A stretch of DNA of 64,000 bases from Pseudomonas sp. GM80 (GTDB lineage Bacteria > Pseudomonadota > Gammaproteobacteria > Pseudomonadales > Pseudomonadaceae). Under the pieces are notes generated by a model. The model was not told the origin of the DNA. It saw only the letters and a list, made by a program, of their open reading frames with translations, and did no database searches. This document shows, piece after piece, positions 25,648 through 34,498 of this stretch. How positions within the stretch are numbered: the stretch's first letter is position 1; each line of letters opens with the position of its first letter. The stretch covers positions 28,510 through 92,509 of the forward strand of contig NZ_AKJD01000015.1 in the NCBI RefSeq assembly GCF_000282515.1, written 5' to 3'. The translations under genes were made by a program, and so were the position numbers.

Positions 25648-26436
25648 ATGAGCACTCGCCCTACTGTTCTGATCACTGGCGCCTCCACCGGCATTGGCGC
25701 CGTCTACGCCGAACGCTTTGCGCAACGCGGCCACGATCTGGTACTGGTCGCCCGCGATCAGGCGCGCCTGGACGCACTGGCCGCACGCTTGCGCGGTGAA
25801 CATGAGGTCGCGGTCGATGTGATCCCGGCGGACCTGACTCAATCCGGCGACCTGACCGTCGTTGAAAACCGTCTGCGCGACGACGCCCGCATCGGCATCC
25901 TCGTCAATAACGCCGGTGCCGCGCTGTCCGGCCATTTCGTCGAGCAAAGCACCGACAAAGTGGCGCAACTGGTCGCCCTCAACACCACCGCGCTGGTGCG
26001 ACTGGCCAGCGCCGTCGCTCCACGTCTGGTCAAGGCCGGTGACGGTGCGATCATCAACATCGGTTCGGTGGTAGGCCTCGCGCCGGAATTCGGCATGACG
26101 GTCTACGGCGCGACCAAGGCCTTTGTGCTGTTTCTGTCCCAGGGTTTAAGTCTGGAATTGTCGCCTCAGGGCGTCTACGTGCAGGCGGTGCTGCCGGCCG
26201 CCACGCGCACGGAAATCTGGGATCGCTCCGGCGTCGACATCAACACCCTGAGCGAAATCATGGAAGTGGGCGATCTGGTGGATGCCGCTCTCGTCGGCTT
26301 CGATCGTCGCGAGCCCGTGACCATTCCGCCGCTGCACGAAGCGGAGCGCTGGGATGTCCTGCAGGGCGCACGTCTGGGCCTGATCGGGCAAATCCGTCAG
26401 TCTGCGGTTGCTCAGCGTTACCAGACGCCAGAGTGA
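25648..26436 (+). CDS. SDR-family oxidoreductase
   Basis: A 262-residue short-chain dehydrogenase. ITGASTGIGAVYAERF is the cofactor loop, VNNAG follows, and IGSVVGLAPEFGMTVYGATKAF supplies Ser-Tyr-Lys. The layout belongs to the YqjQ/DltE-like group. It follows the OYE gene by 39 bases with a GAGAG ribosome site, suggesting co-transcription and TetR control. Substrate unknown. Confidence 0.8.
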   Translation: MSTRPTVLITGASTGIGAVYAERFAQRGHDLVLVARDQARLDALAARLRGEHEVAVDVIPADLTQSGDLTVVENRLRDDARIGILVNNAGAALSGHFVEQSTDKVAQLVALNTTALVRLASAVAPRLVKAGDGAIINIGSVVGLAPEFGMTVYGATKAFVLFLSQGLSLELSPQGVYVQAVLPAATRTEIWDRSGVDINTLSEIMEVGDLVDAALVGFDRREPVTIPPLHEAERWDVLQGARLGLIGQIRQSAVAQRYQTPE

Positions 26437-26460
26437 TGTTCAGGTAGCGAGCATGTTGGG

Positions 26461-26498
26461 CGGATTCGCTGCAGGCGCAAGGCGCTGAACCGAATCCG
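26461..26498 (+). terminator. Stem-loop between SDR and alpha/beta hydrolase genes
   Basis: CGGATTCG and CGAATCCG form an 8-bp stem with a 22-nt loop that contains a smaller GCGC-AAG-GCGC hairpin. There is no T run, so it may be an attenuator or RNA-stability element inside the operon rather than a full terminator. Confidence 0.35.
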
Positions 26499-26518
26499 TC
26501 CTGCAATCCGGAGTAGTC

Positions 26519-27388
26519 ATGAATTCAGCACAAACAAATCTGCCTTCGGGTTCGCCGACGTCGTTCATCGACGCGGCAAACCAGTCCGTCACCGCCAACG
26601 GCGTTCGCTTTGCCTATCGCGACACTGGCCCCGCCACCGGCGTGCCTCTCCTATTGTTCAACCATTGGGGCGCAGTGCTCGACAACTTCGACCCCGCGAT
26701 CATCGATGGCCTGGCGCAAACCCGACGCGTCATCACCACCGACTATCGCGGCATCGGCGGCTCGGGTGGAACCGCGCCACTGACCGTCGGCGAGATGGCT
26801 GACGATGCCATCCAGTTGATCCGCGCGCTGGGGCTGGACACCGTTGATGTGCTCGGCTTCTCCCTCGGCGGTTTCGTCGCTCAGGACATCGCTCTGAAGG
26901 CCCCTGAACTGGTGCGGCGGTTGATTCTGACCGGCACCGGGCCAGCCGGCGGCAGCGATATCGACAAGGTTGGCCCGGTGACGTGGCCATTGATCCTCAA
27001 AGGCCTGCTGACTCTGCGCGATCCGAAGTTCTATCTGTTTTTCACGTCTACGGCCAACGGCCGTCGATCGGCCTCGCAGTATTTGCAGCGCCTGCAAACT
27101 CGCAAAAACAATCGCGATCAAGGCCCGACGCCCCGCGCTTTCCTGCGCCAGTTGAAAGCGATCACCGCGTGGGGCAAGCAGCCGCCGCAAGACCTTGGGC
27201 GTTTGCAGTCACCGACGCTGGTCGTCAACGGCGACACCGACATCATGGTGCCCAGCGTCAATTCGTTTGAACTGGCCAAGCGAATCCCCAACGCAGAATT
27301 GGTGATTTATCAGGATGCCGGACACGGCGGGATTTTCCAGCATCACCTTGATTTTGTGGCCAAGGCGCAGGCGTTCCTCGATGCCTGA
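26519..27388 (+). CDS. Alpha/beta hydrolase
   Basis: A 289-residue alpha/beta hydrolase. GFSLGGFVAQ holds the nucleophile serine, NGDTDIMVP the acid and DAGHGGIFQH the histidine. The oxyanion segment is FNHWGAVLDNFDP. Length and motifs fit the haloperoxidase/esterase-type group. The ATG has CGGAG seven bases before it. It is the third gene in the OYE row and its substrate cannot be named. Confidence 0.8.
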   Translation: MNSAQTNLPSGSPTSFIDAANQSVTANGVRFAYRDTGPATGVPLLLFNHWGAVLDNFDPAIIDGLAQTRRVITTDYRGIGGSGGTAPLTVGEMADDAIQLIRALGLDTVDVLGFSLGGFVAQDIALKAPELVRRLILTGTGPAGGSDIDKVGPVTWPLILKGLLTLRDPKFYLFFTSTANGRRSASQYLQRLQTRKNNRDQGPTPRAFLRQLKAITAWGKQPPQDLGRLQSPTLVVNGDTDIMVPSVNSFELAKRIPNAELVIYQDAGHGGIFQHHLDFVAKAQAFLDA

Positions 27389-27434
27389 CCACGCCCCGGC
27401 TACCCTCCCTACAACCGACAAGAGCCGCACCTCG

Positions 27435-28433
27435 ATGAAAGCCTTTCTGATTGATCGCTACGGCAAGCAACCCGGACGCCTCGGCGAAGCGCCAGCCCCT
27501 GAAGTGGGAGGCCGCGACGTCTTGATCGAGGTCCATGCCAGCAGTGTCAACGCGCTGGATTCGAAGATCAGCACAGGCGAATTCAAGCTGATCCTGCCCT
27601 ACTCGTTTCCGCTGATTCTGGGCAACGACCTGGCGGGTGTCGTGGTGACGGTCGGCTCTAAAGTGACACGCTTCAAACCGGGTGACGAGGTGTACGCTCG
27701 CCCGCCGGAAGCACGGATCGGCACGTTCGCCGAGAGGATTGCCGTGGACGAGAACGCGATCGCCCTGAAACCGGCCAATACCAGCATGGCGCAAGCCGCG
27801 TCCCTGCCCTTGGTGGCACTGACGGCCTGGCAAGTGCTGGTCGACACCGCCCGCCTGCAACAGGGCCAGAAGGTGTTGATTCATGCCGGCTCCGGCGGCG
27901 TCGGCAACGTTGCCATCCAGCTTGCCAAACACCTGGGTGCCTTTGTCGCCACAACCACCAGCACCGCGAATGTCGAATGGGTCAAGGCGCTGGGGGCTGA
28001 CGTGGTCATCGACTACAAAAAGCAGAATTTCGAAGATGTCTTGCACGGCTACGACGTGGTGTTGAACAGCCTTGGCACCGATGTCCTGAAAAAGTCACTC
28101 AAGGTCCTCAAGCCCGGCGGCCAGCTGATTTCCATCTCAGGGCCGCCCACTGCGCTATTCGCACAGGAGCAGGGATTATCCTGGCCATTGCGGCAGGTAA
28201 TGCGTCTGCTGAGCCTCGGCATTCGGCGCAAGACACGCAAGCAGGACATCAGGTACACGTTCGTGTTCATGCGCGCCAACGGCGCCCAACTGCACCAAAT
28301 CAGCGCGCTGGTTGAGGCCGGCATCATCAATCCGGTGATTGATCGAACGTTTCCCTTTGAATCAACGGCAGAGGCGCTGAAATACGTCGAACAGGGACGA
28401 GCCAAAGGCAAGGTCGTGGTTACGATCAAATGA
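27435..28433 (+). CDS. NADP-dependent quinone oxidoreductase-like protein (MDR superfamily)
   Basis: A 332-residue medium-chain reductase without structural zinc ligands. AGSGGVGNVAIQLAKHLGA is the NADP loop, and PLILGNDLAGVV and LPLVALTAWQVL match the quinone oxidoreductase/enoyl reductase group. I start at 27435, where the family-typical MKAFLIDRYGK begins; an ATG at 27381 overlapping the hydrolase stop would add 18 residues. Last gene of the OYE row, likely for reducing quinones or enones. Confidence 0.82.
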   Translation: MKAFLIDRYGKQPGRLGEAPAPEVGGRDVLIEVHASSVNALDSKISTGEFKLILPYSFPLILGNDLAGVVVTVGSKVTRFKPGDEVYARPPEARIGTFAERIAVDENAIALKPANTSMAQAASLPLVALTAWQVLVDTARLQQGQKVLIHAGSGGVGNVAIQLAKHLGAFVATTTSTANVEWVKALGADVVIDYKKQNFEDVLHGYDVVLNSLGTDVLKKSLKVLKPGGQLISISGPPTALFAQEQGLSWPLRQVMRLLSLGIRRKTRKQDIRYTFVFMRANGAQLHQISALVEAGIINPVIDRTFPFESTAEALKYVEQGRAKGKVVVTIK

Positions 28434-28815
28434 CTACCCGCCCATCGATGACTACCGAAGTGCCCGAGCAACTTTTAGCACACCAGCACTCCTCATCCGG
28501 ACTGAGCGATTCGACTGCAATTGAGTTGCCAAAACAGGTACTGCAGCAAACAGACCTCTCACCTGTTGCACCAACAGTGATCCTATGGCGCAGTTTAATG
28601 CTTGAGCAGTAGACGGGTATGGCTAGCTCCGAATATCGCTAACGCCAGTGCGCTATCTGAGATAGGAAAGTATCGGGTGAATGATTCTGGCCGAAAGCGG
28701 CCATTTGTGGGCGTCAGCAATTGGCCGGAAGCCGCGGTTCTCGATCGCCAGCGTTCGGCCAAAAGCGGCAAGCGTCTGCTGATCACCCCTTGCTACATTG
28801 AGCTTTCAGCTGGCG
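28434..28815. other. Gap without recognised genes
   Basis: No gene is supported. A hairpin GGCCG-AAAG-CGGCC lies at 28689-28702. The sequence around it looks like degenerate intergenic DNA and the stretch marks a break between the OYE row and a disturbed region on the right. Confidence 0.4.
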
Positions 28816-29322
28816 CTACTTCTCGGATAAAAATCGTTTAATGATCATTGCCACTGCCTCCACCGGAGACGTCAGGGCTGTGTCTATATCAAACGGAGTG
28901 TTATCCCATGGCTCATATTCATGATCCAATACAGACTGCCAGGTTGGTGGTGTCAGGCCAGGAATATCAATCTTCCTGGTTTCTACCCGTCGTTGGTGTT
29001 CATATTTATCAGAGCAAACCACCTGGATATTCACTAGTGGAGCACCAGAGCGAGCAGCGATCTCGCTCCACGCCTTTCGGCTTTCAACTACAGGGTTAAC
29101 ACAGTCGACTATGACTGTACTACCAAAGCGAAGATTGCTCAGAGCAAGCTCATTAGCGACCATATAACCGCTCCGCCCCACGTCTTGTGCCAGAGCACCG
29201 GAATTTCGGATAGCCTGCTCAATCGTATCAATCCGCAGATACACCGCACTTGTTCTGGTGGCAAGGTCACTTGCTATAGTCGTTTTTCCAGTACCGGGAA
29301 GGCCGCTGAAGACAATAAGCAT
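28816..29322 (-). CDS. P-loop kinase-like protein (AAA_33 type)
   Basis: A 168-residue P-loop protein. FSGLPGTGKTT is Walker A near the N-terminus; LRIDTIEQAIRNSG and VIVDCVNPVVESRKAW follow the pattern of AAA_33/chloramphenicol phosphotransferase-like small kinases. I place the start at the ATG at 29322, preceded by AAGGA; a longer frame to 29388 adds residues before the usual N-terminus. It diverges from a truncated M24 peptidase gene. Possible targets are a small molecule or nucleoside; unknown. Confidence 0.7.
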   Translation of the reverse strand: MLIVFSGLPGTGKTTIASDLATRTSAVYLRIDTIEQAIRNSGALAQDVGRSGYMVANELALSNLRFGSTVIVDCVNPVVESRKAWSEIAARSGAPLVNIQVVCSDKYEHQRRVETRKIDIPGLTPPTWQSVLDHEYEPWDNTPFDIDTALTSPVEAVAMIIKRFLSEK

Positions 29323-29431
29323 TCTATGTCCTTCGATTAGAGAGTTGGCCCAGTCTAGGCCAAAAAGCTGACGTTCAATTTTGCTCAAGCGCCTGCTCCA
29401 TCATTCAAGGACGACGATAGAGGCTTCACTC

Positions 29432-29965
29432 ATGCCTGCACCACGCAATCTACTGATACAGACCGCAGCGAAATCGGTCCTGTCGCAGCTCGTTGACCCT
29501 ATAAAACCAGATTTGACCGAGTCTTCAATCGCGAAAATTGCAGCTGATCTGCTGAGGCAATCAGGGTTTCCTGATACCTGGTATTACGATTGTCCGGCAT
29601 TCGTATTACTCGGATCGCGCAGTTCGATTTCAGTGTCAGGTCGAGACTATCAACCAAGCAGCGAAAAAGTGGGCCTGAATAATCTTGTGACCGTCGACCT
29701 CAGCCCCCGCTCAGGAAATGATTGGGGCGATTGCGCACGCTCATTCTATGTCGAGAACGGTGTGTGTCGATCGGTGCCACTCGGTGATGAATTCACCCGA
29801 GGGTATGAGGCAGAGCGCAGTCTGCATGCCCTCATGCTTTCATCAGCCAGTGCGGCATCATCCGGGCTGCCGCGTGAAGCCTGCTTAAGCGCATGGACCG
29901 GCCAATCGAAGCATTTATCAGCAATAAATCGTTTGTCCCTGACTCACTCATCACTCGGGTCATAA
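29432..29965 (+). pseudogene. Truncated M24-family (Xaa-Pro aminopeptidase-like) gene
   Basis: About 130 residues match the first half of a small M24 metallopeptidase-like protein: GFPDTWYYDCPAFVLLGSRSS, then LVTVDLSPRSGNDWGDCARSF, which holds the first metal aspartates, and EAERSLHALML. After about position 29850 the frame loses similarity and runs on with an unrelated tail (SGLPREACLSAW) to a stop at 29965, overlapping the MarR gene end. The C-terminal metal ligands (His and two Glu) are missing, so it should be inactive as a peptidase. The ATG at 29432 has AGAGG nine bases upstream. A genuinely divergent intact protein is less likely. Confidence 0.6.
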
Positions 29966-30414
29966 CTGTTCACATTGGGCACTTGCAAGTGCAGGCGCCC
30001 AAGCAAGTCAACCAACGTGTCGACCTCGGCAGGGGTCAATCCGCTGAGCAGACGCGACTCTCGCTCAAGTGCAACTTTGAGCACGCGGTCATGCAGTTCT
30101 TTACCGCTGGCCGTCAATCGTACGGTGTAACGCCGCGCGTCCTTGGGATCAAGTTGGCTGGTGATCCGCCCCGCTGCTTCCAGCGTTTGCAATGAACGAC
30201 TGACAGCGCTCTTGTCGAGGCCGATGGCCTGGCAGATTCGATTGGCGGTGATGTCGGATTCAACGGCCAGCATTGAAAGCATTCGCCATTCAACCACGCC
30301 GATTCCGAAGTGTTTGCGATAGCACTGGGAAGCCCCGGTGGCGAGTTTGTTCGCCAGGAACGTCACCAGGCCAGGTACATAACGCGACAGGTTCAGTTGT
30401 GTATCGGTAGCCAT
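29944..30414 (-). CDS. MarR-family transcriptional regulator
   Basis: A 156-residue winged-helix regulator. GIGVVEWRMLSMLAVE, ITANRICQAIGLDKSAVSRSLQTLEAAG and LDPKDARRYTVRLTASG are the recognition helix and wing of the MarR family. The ATG at 30414 is chosen because the family starts close to MATDTQLNLSRY; upstream residues to 30483 are unrelated. An inverted repeat 30 bases upstream is a probable operator. It diverges from the Rieske oxygenase pair and likely represses it until an aromatic ligand binds. Confidence 0.85.
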   Translation of the reverse strand: MATDTQLNLSRYVPGLVTFLANKLATGASQCYRKHFGIGVVEWRMLSMLAVESDITANRICQAIGLDKSAVSRSLQTLEAAGRITSQLDPKDARRYTVRLTASGKELHDRVLKVALERESRLLSGLTPAEVDTLVDLLGRLHLQVPNVNSYDPSDE

Positions 30415-30443
30415 CGAGAAAACACCATAGATCGAAGATTTGT

Positions 30444-30469
30444 AATTTGGTTGACACCGCAACCAATTT
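30444..30469. promoter_or_regulatory. MarR-type operator, inverted repeat
   Basis: AATTTGGTTG and CAACCAATTT form a 10-bp repeat with one mismatch around ACACCG. A TTGACA hexamer (30451-30456) overlaps it, so a bound MarR protein would block a plus-strand promoter. Confidence 0.65.
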
Positions 30470-30705
30470 ATCTGAGGATTCACTCAGCCAAGCATTGCGG
30501 TCAATGCGCCGCATGATACGCCGTAGCACAACCTCAAAAAAATAATTACAGGTCTTGCTTATGAATGCTTCCCAACCGTGCCCTTCCGTGGCGCCGATGA
30601 TTTCCTACCGCCTCTACTTCTTCGCGCCCGGCTGATTCGTCACTCGCTCGCCCCCCTTTTTGCCATTCGTTTTTCAGCAGCCACTTCAATGTGGAGGGAG
30701 AAGTC

Positions 30706-31659
30706 ATGCTTCAAGTCAACGTCACCCGCAAAGTCGTTGAGGCCGAGGGTATTTGCAGTTTCGAGTTGTGCGCAGCGGACGGTCGCCCGTTGCCACCGTT
30801 CAACGCCGGTGCTCACATCGACATCCATATTGCCGGCGGCCTCACCCGACAATACTCGCTGTGCAATGACTCCCGAGAGCGTCATCGCTACTTGATCAGT
30901 GTGCTGAAGGATCCCGCCTCCCGCGGCGGTTCCACCGCGATGCACGACAGCATCTGTCAGGGACAGACACTCAGCATCAGCGAGCCGCGCAACCTTTTCC
31001 CACTCGCCGATTCAGCGAAGCGTCACTTGCTGTTCGGCGGCGGCATTGGCATCACACCGATGCTGGCGATGGCCCACGAACTTCATCATCAAGGCGCGGA
31101 TTTCGAGCTGCATTACAGTTTTCGATCCAGCGAGCGTGCCGCGTTTATCCAATACCTGCGGCAAGCGCCGTTCGCCAGCCACGTGCACTTGCATGACGAC
31201 AGCGGATCGCCCCAACAGAAACTCGATGCAACCGCCCTCCTCACCGCGCCAGATACCACGACGCACCTTTACGTGTGCGGCCCCGTCGGTTTCATGAATT
31301 TCATCCTCGACACCGCGCAGGCCGCTGGCTGGCCGGAAGATCGCGTACACAGAGAGTTCTTCGCCGCCGCACCTGTCGATGCAAGCGCTGATTCGCCGTT
31401 CGAAGTTCAGTTGGCGAGCACAGGACAGATTTTTTACATCCCCGCCGATCGAACTGTTTTTGAAGTACTCGATGAGGCCGGAATTGCCATCGAATCATCG
31501 TGCGAGCAAGGCGTCTGCGGCACCTGTGTCACGGGCTTGCTCGAAGGCATTGGCGATCACCGTGACCAGTTCATGACGGCTGCTGAACACGCTGCCAATG
31601 ACCGTTTCACGCCCTGCTGCTCACGTGCCAAATCGCCCCGCCTGGTATTGGATCTTTGA
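30706..31659 (+). CDS. vanB: Vanillate O-demethylase-type reductase subunit (FMN/2Fe-2S)
   Basis: A 317-residue reductase with three domains: flavin-binding (RQYSLCNDS), NAD-binding (GGGIGITPMLAMAHEL) and a C-terminal plant-type ferredoxin with SSCEQGVCGTCVTG and a later cysteine in FTPCCSR. It passes electrons from NADH to the Rieske oxygenase encoded next. The ATG at 30706 has GGAGGGAG upstream. The symbol is by similarity; the substrate need not be vanillate, because the regulator here is MarR and not the GntR-type VanR. Confidence 0.8.
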   Translation: MLQVNVTRKVVEAEGICSFELCAADGRPLPPFNAGAHIDIHIAGGLTRQYSLCNDSRERHRYLISVLKDPASRGGSTAMHDSICQGQTLSISEPRNLFPLADSAKRHLLFGGGIGITPMLAMAHELHHQGADFELHYSFRSSERAAFIQYLRQAPFASHVHLHDDSGSPQQKLDATALLTAPDTTTHLYVCGPVGFMNFILDTAQAAGWPEDRVHREFFAAAPVDASADSPFEVQLASTGQIFYIPADRTVFEVLDEAGIAIESSCEQGVCGTCVTGLLEGIGDHRDQFMTAAEHAANDRFTPCCSRAKSPRLVLDL

Positions 31660-31695
31660 CCTGAACCGAGCATCGACCGCTCGCCGGAGAACATC

Positions 31696-32769
31696 ATGAC
31701 TATCGCTGCCCAACCTCTTGCACACGAAATTGCCCCGGTCACCGTGCCAAGTTTCCCGCTCGATCAATGGTACGTTGCAGCCTTGAGCCGGGAACTGAAA
31801 GACCAACCTCTTGGCCGCACGTTACTGAATAAACCGGTGGTGCTTTTCCGCACGGCAGATAACCAGGTCGCCGCGCTGGAAGACCGCTGCTGCCATCGTG
31901 CACTGCCGCTGTCCGGCGGCACGGTGGAGGAACGTGGATTGCGCTGCGGTTATCACGGACTGCTATTCAATGAAGGCGGTAAATGCATCGAAATTCCGGG
32001 CCAGGACAAGATCCCGAGCAAAGCCAAAGTCCCTGCCTACCCCGTCCGGGAGCAGGATCAGATCATCTGGATCTGGTTTGGCAGCGCTGAGCATCCCGAG
32101 CCGACATTCGCGCCACCGGTCTACGACGTACACAGCAGCGGTAAGTACCTGTTCGACGGTGATGTCTACCACTACGACGCGCCCTATCAACTCATCCACG
32201 ACAACCTGATGGATCTCAGTCATCTTGGCTATGTCCATCTGCACACCATTGGCGGCAACGCCAGCATTCACATGAACGCGAAGATGAGCGTGGACGGTGA
32301 TGACTCGATGGTTCGTGTGGTTCGTCATATGCCCAATTCCGTCCCGCCGCCGACCTACACCGCGGCCTACCCGTTCAAAGGCAACATCGACCGCTGGCAG
32401 GAGATCGAATTTCACTTCAATCACCTGCGCATCTGGACCGGCGCGATAGACGCGGGCACGGACGATCTGCATAACCCGGATCGAGGTGGTTTCCACATGC
32501 GAGGTTTTCACGGTGTAACGCCGGAAACCGACACCACAAGCCACTATTTCTGGACCATGGCGACCAACCCTGAACATGATCCTGAATCGGTCAAAGCCAA
32601 AGTGATCGAACAGACGAAACTGACGTTTGATGAAGACAAAGTGGTGATCGAAGCGCAGTACCAGAACATGTGCCGGTTCGGTACGCGCCCGATGATTGAT
32701 ATCCACGTCGACGTCGGTGCCAATCGTGCCCGCAGAATCATCGAGCGACTGCGCAATCCGACAAGTTGA
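31696..32769 (+). CDS. vanA: Vanillate O-demethylase-like Rieske oxygenase subunit
   Basis: A 357-residue mononuclear-iron Rieske oxygenase. The Rieske ligands are in CCHRALPLSGG (C-x-H) and CGYHGLLF (C-x2-H). The iron-binding region is DNLMDLSHLGYVHLHTIG. The lack of a small subunit and the length fit VanA/dicamba demethylase-type enzymes, which remove methyl groups from methoxylated aromatics. It follows the reductase gene by 36 bases; usual order is vanA then vanB. A strong hairpin ends the unit. Confidence 0.8.
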   Translation: MTIAAQPLAHEIAPVTVPSFPLDQWYVAALSRELKDQPLGRTLLNKPVVLFRTADNQVAALEDRCCHRALPLSGGTVEERGLRCGYHGLLFNEGGKCIEIPGQDKIPSKAKVPAYPVREQDQIIWIWFGSAEHPEPTFAPPVYDVHSSGKYLFDGDVYHYDAPYQLIHDNLMDLSHLGYVHLHTIGGNASIHMNAKMSVDGDDSMVRVVRHMPNSVPPPTYTAAYPFKGNIDRWQEIEFHFNHLRIWTGAIDAGTDDLHNPDRGGFHMRGFHGVTPETDTTSHYFWTMATNPEHDPESVKAKVIEQTKLTFDEDKVVIEAQYQNMCRFGTRPMIDIHVDVGANRARRIIERLRNPTS

Positions 32770-32776
32770 TGGCCGC

Positions 32777-32812
32777 AACACAGTGGCGGCGGCAAACGCC
32801 GTCCACTGTGTT
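32777..32812. terminator. Bidirectional terminator between Rieske oxygenase and sulfatase genes
   Basis: AACACAGTGG pairs with CCACTGTGTT, and an inner CGGCG/CGCCG pair extends the stem around GCAAA with one bulge. It lies between the converging stops at 32769 and 32829 and closes the 13-gene minus-strand run. Confidence 0.75.
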
Positions 32813-32828
32813 CAAAGCCTCTGCCGTG

Positions 32829-34460
32829 CTAGTGCGGCGCAAACGCTACGCCGACCCGCTCGGCATATTTGAGCCATGCGGCTTTGAGCCGCTCGACCGT
32901 CTGCGGCTGAGCCGCCGCCAGGTCATGGGTTTCACCACGATCCTGGGCAACATCAAACAACTGCCATTGCGGCGGCTGCGTGTTATCGCCGAAACCTGCT
33001 GGCGGGCGCATACCCAACAATTTGAGGTTGCCCTCACGATAATAAGCATTGCCGAACAACTCTCCGGCCAGACTCTCAGCGTCGTGAGGGCTGCCCTTGC
33101 CTTCGAGCATTGGCAGGATGGATCGGCCGGTGATCGGTTGTTTGTCAGCTTCGCTCGGCAAAGCGATGCCCGCCAAATCAAGGAATGTCGGCGCCAGATC
33201 ATCCACCCGCGCCACGCCCCTTTCTACGCCCTGACGACGCAGTGTCTTAGGCAGTTGAATGATCGCCGGCACACTGATTCCGCCTTCGGCCGTGGTGCCC
33301 TTGAACAAGTGGAAAGGCGCGGCACTGACCTCCGCCCAGCGCAAACCATAATCGATCTGCGAGCCGCGCTGGCCCAGGTTGGCCAGGCTGTTATCGGTGT
33401 TCGCGCCGGGTGGATAGAACTGCGCATGGTTTTCCGCTGCCGCGCCGTTGTCGGACATGAACACGATCAGCGTGTTGTCGTACTGGCCGCTTTGGCGCAG
33501 GTAGTCGATGACCCGGCCAATGTTGTGATCGAGGTTGTCGACCATTGCCGCGTAGATCTCCATTTTCCGCGCTTCGATTTTCTGCTGCTCGGCCGTGAGT
33601 TGCTGCCAACCGGGCAGCCGTGGGTTCACAGGTAAGGGTTGCGCTGGCTGAAAGTCCTTGTCCACCAGGCCGAGCTTTTTCAGCCGCTCAATGCGCGACG
33701 AGCGCACGGTGTCGTAGCCTTGATCGAAACGGCCGCGGTATTTGTCGAGGTATTCCTTGGGCGCTTGCAATGGCCAGTGCGGTGACGTGTAGGCGGCATA
33801 GGCAAAAAAAGGTTTGCCTTGGCGTTGGGTGTTTTGCAGGTAGCCAATCAGCTTGTCGGTGTAAAAGTCTGTGGAGTAGAACGTCTCGGGAACCTCTACC
33901 GACTGGCCGTTTTCACGGTAATGCACTTGCTCCAACGGCGTCGGTGCAACGCTGGCGGGTTTGAAGTGCGTCGCCCCGCCTTCCAGCAACGTGAACGACT
34001 GTTCGAAACCACGCCGATCCGGGCCTTGATCGGCTTCCAGACCCAAGTGCCATTTGCCGACCATCAGCGTGTTGTATCCGCCCGCTTTGAGCAGTTCGGC
34101 AACCGAGTAGGCGCGCCCGTTCAGATACCCTTCATACCCCGGTTTACCCCGTTGAAACGGTTGCAATGCTTCGGCCATGGTGCCCAGCCCGACAAGGTGA
34201 TTGTCAGTGCCGGACAGCAACATCGAGCGGGTGATGGAACAGGTCGGCGCCGCGTACATGCTGGTAAATTGCACGCCCTGTTGGGCCAGTTCATCCAGTC
34301 TGGGCGTGTGAATCTCGCCGCCATAGCTGCCCAGATCCGAGTAGCCGAGATCGTCCGCTACAATCAGCAGGATATTCGGTTGGCTGGCCGCCATGGCCAT
34401 GCTGCTGCCCATCGTCAGGGCGCAAAAAAGTGCCGTCAGCGGTAATCGCGATAGAGCCAT
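32829..34460 (-). CDS. Arylsulfatase-family protein with an unusual active-site motif
   Basis: A 543-residue sulfatase. A signal peptide (SRLPLTALFCALTMGSSMAMA) predicts periplasmic export. NILLIVADDLGYSDLG holds metal aspartates and FMSDNGAAAE the Asp-Asn metal pair. The formylglycine site reads APTCSITRSMLLSG: the cysteine and arginine are present, but the usual Pro of C-x-P-x-R is Ile. Sulfatases hydrolyse sulfate esters. I start at the ATG at 34460 because a signal peptide follows directly; upstream residues to 34568 are cysteine-rich and unrelated. It is the last gene of the minus-strand run. Confidence 0.8.
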   Translation of the reverse strand: MALSRLPLTALFCALTMGSSMAMAASQPNILLIVADDLGYSDLGSYGGEIHTPRLDELAQQGVQFTSMYAAPTCSITRSMLLSGTDNHLVGLGTMAEALQPFQRGKPGYEGYLNGRAYSVAELLKAGGYNTLMVGKWHLGLEADQGPDRRGFEQSFTLLEGGATHFKPASVAPTPLEQVHYRENGQSVEVPETFYSTDFYTDKLIGYLQNTQRQGKPFFAYAAYTSPHWPLQAPKEYLDKYRGRFDQGYDTVRSSRIERLKKLGLVDKDFQPAQPLPVNPRLPGWQQLTAEQQKIEARKMEIYAAMVDNLDHNIGRVIDYLRQSGQYDNTLIVFMSDNGAAAENHAQFYPPGANTDNSLANLGQRGSQIDYGLRWAEVSAAPFHLFKGTTAEGGISVPAIIQLPKTLRRQGVERGVARVDDLAPTFLDLAGIALPSEADKQPITGRSILPMLEGKGSPHDAESLAGELFGNAYYREGNLKLLGMRPPAGFGDNTQPPQWQLFDVAQDRGETHDLAAAQPQTVERLKAAWLKYAERVGVAFAPH

Positions 34461-34498
34461 CGGTGTTCTCTTATTGTTGTGGAAGGAGTGTCCGGAAC

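Noticed and set aside
28689..28702. GGCCG-AAAG-CGGCC hairpin as a REP element or terminator
   Set aside because: A single short copy with no T run and no second copy seen in the window.
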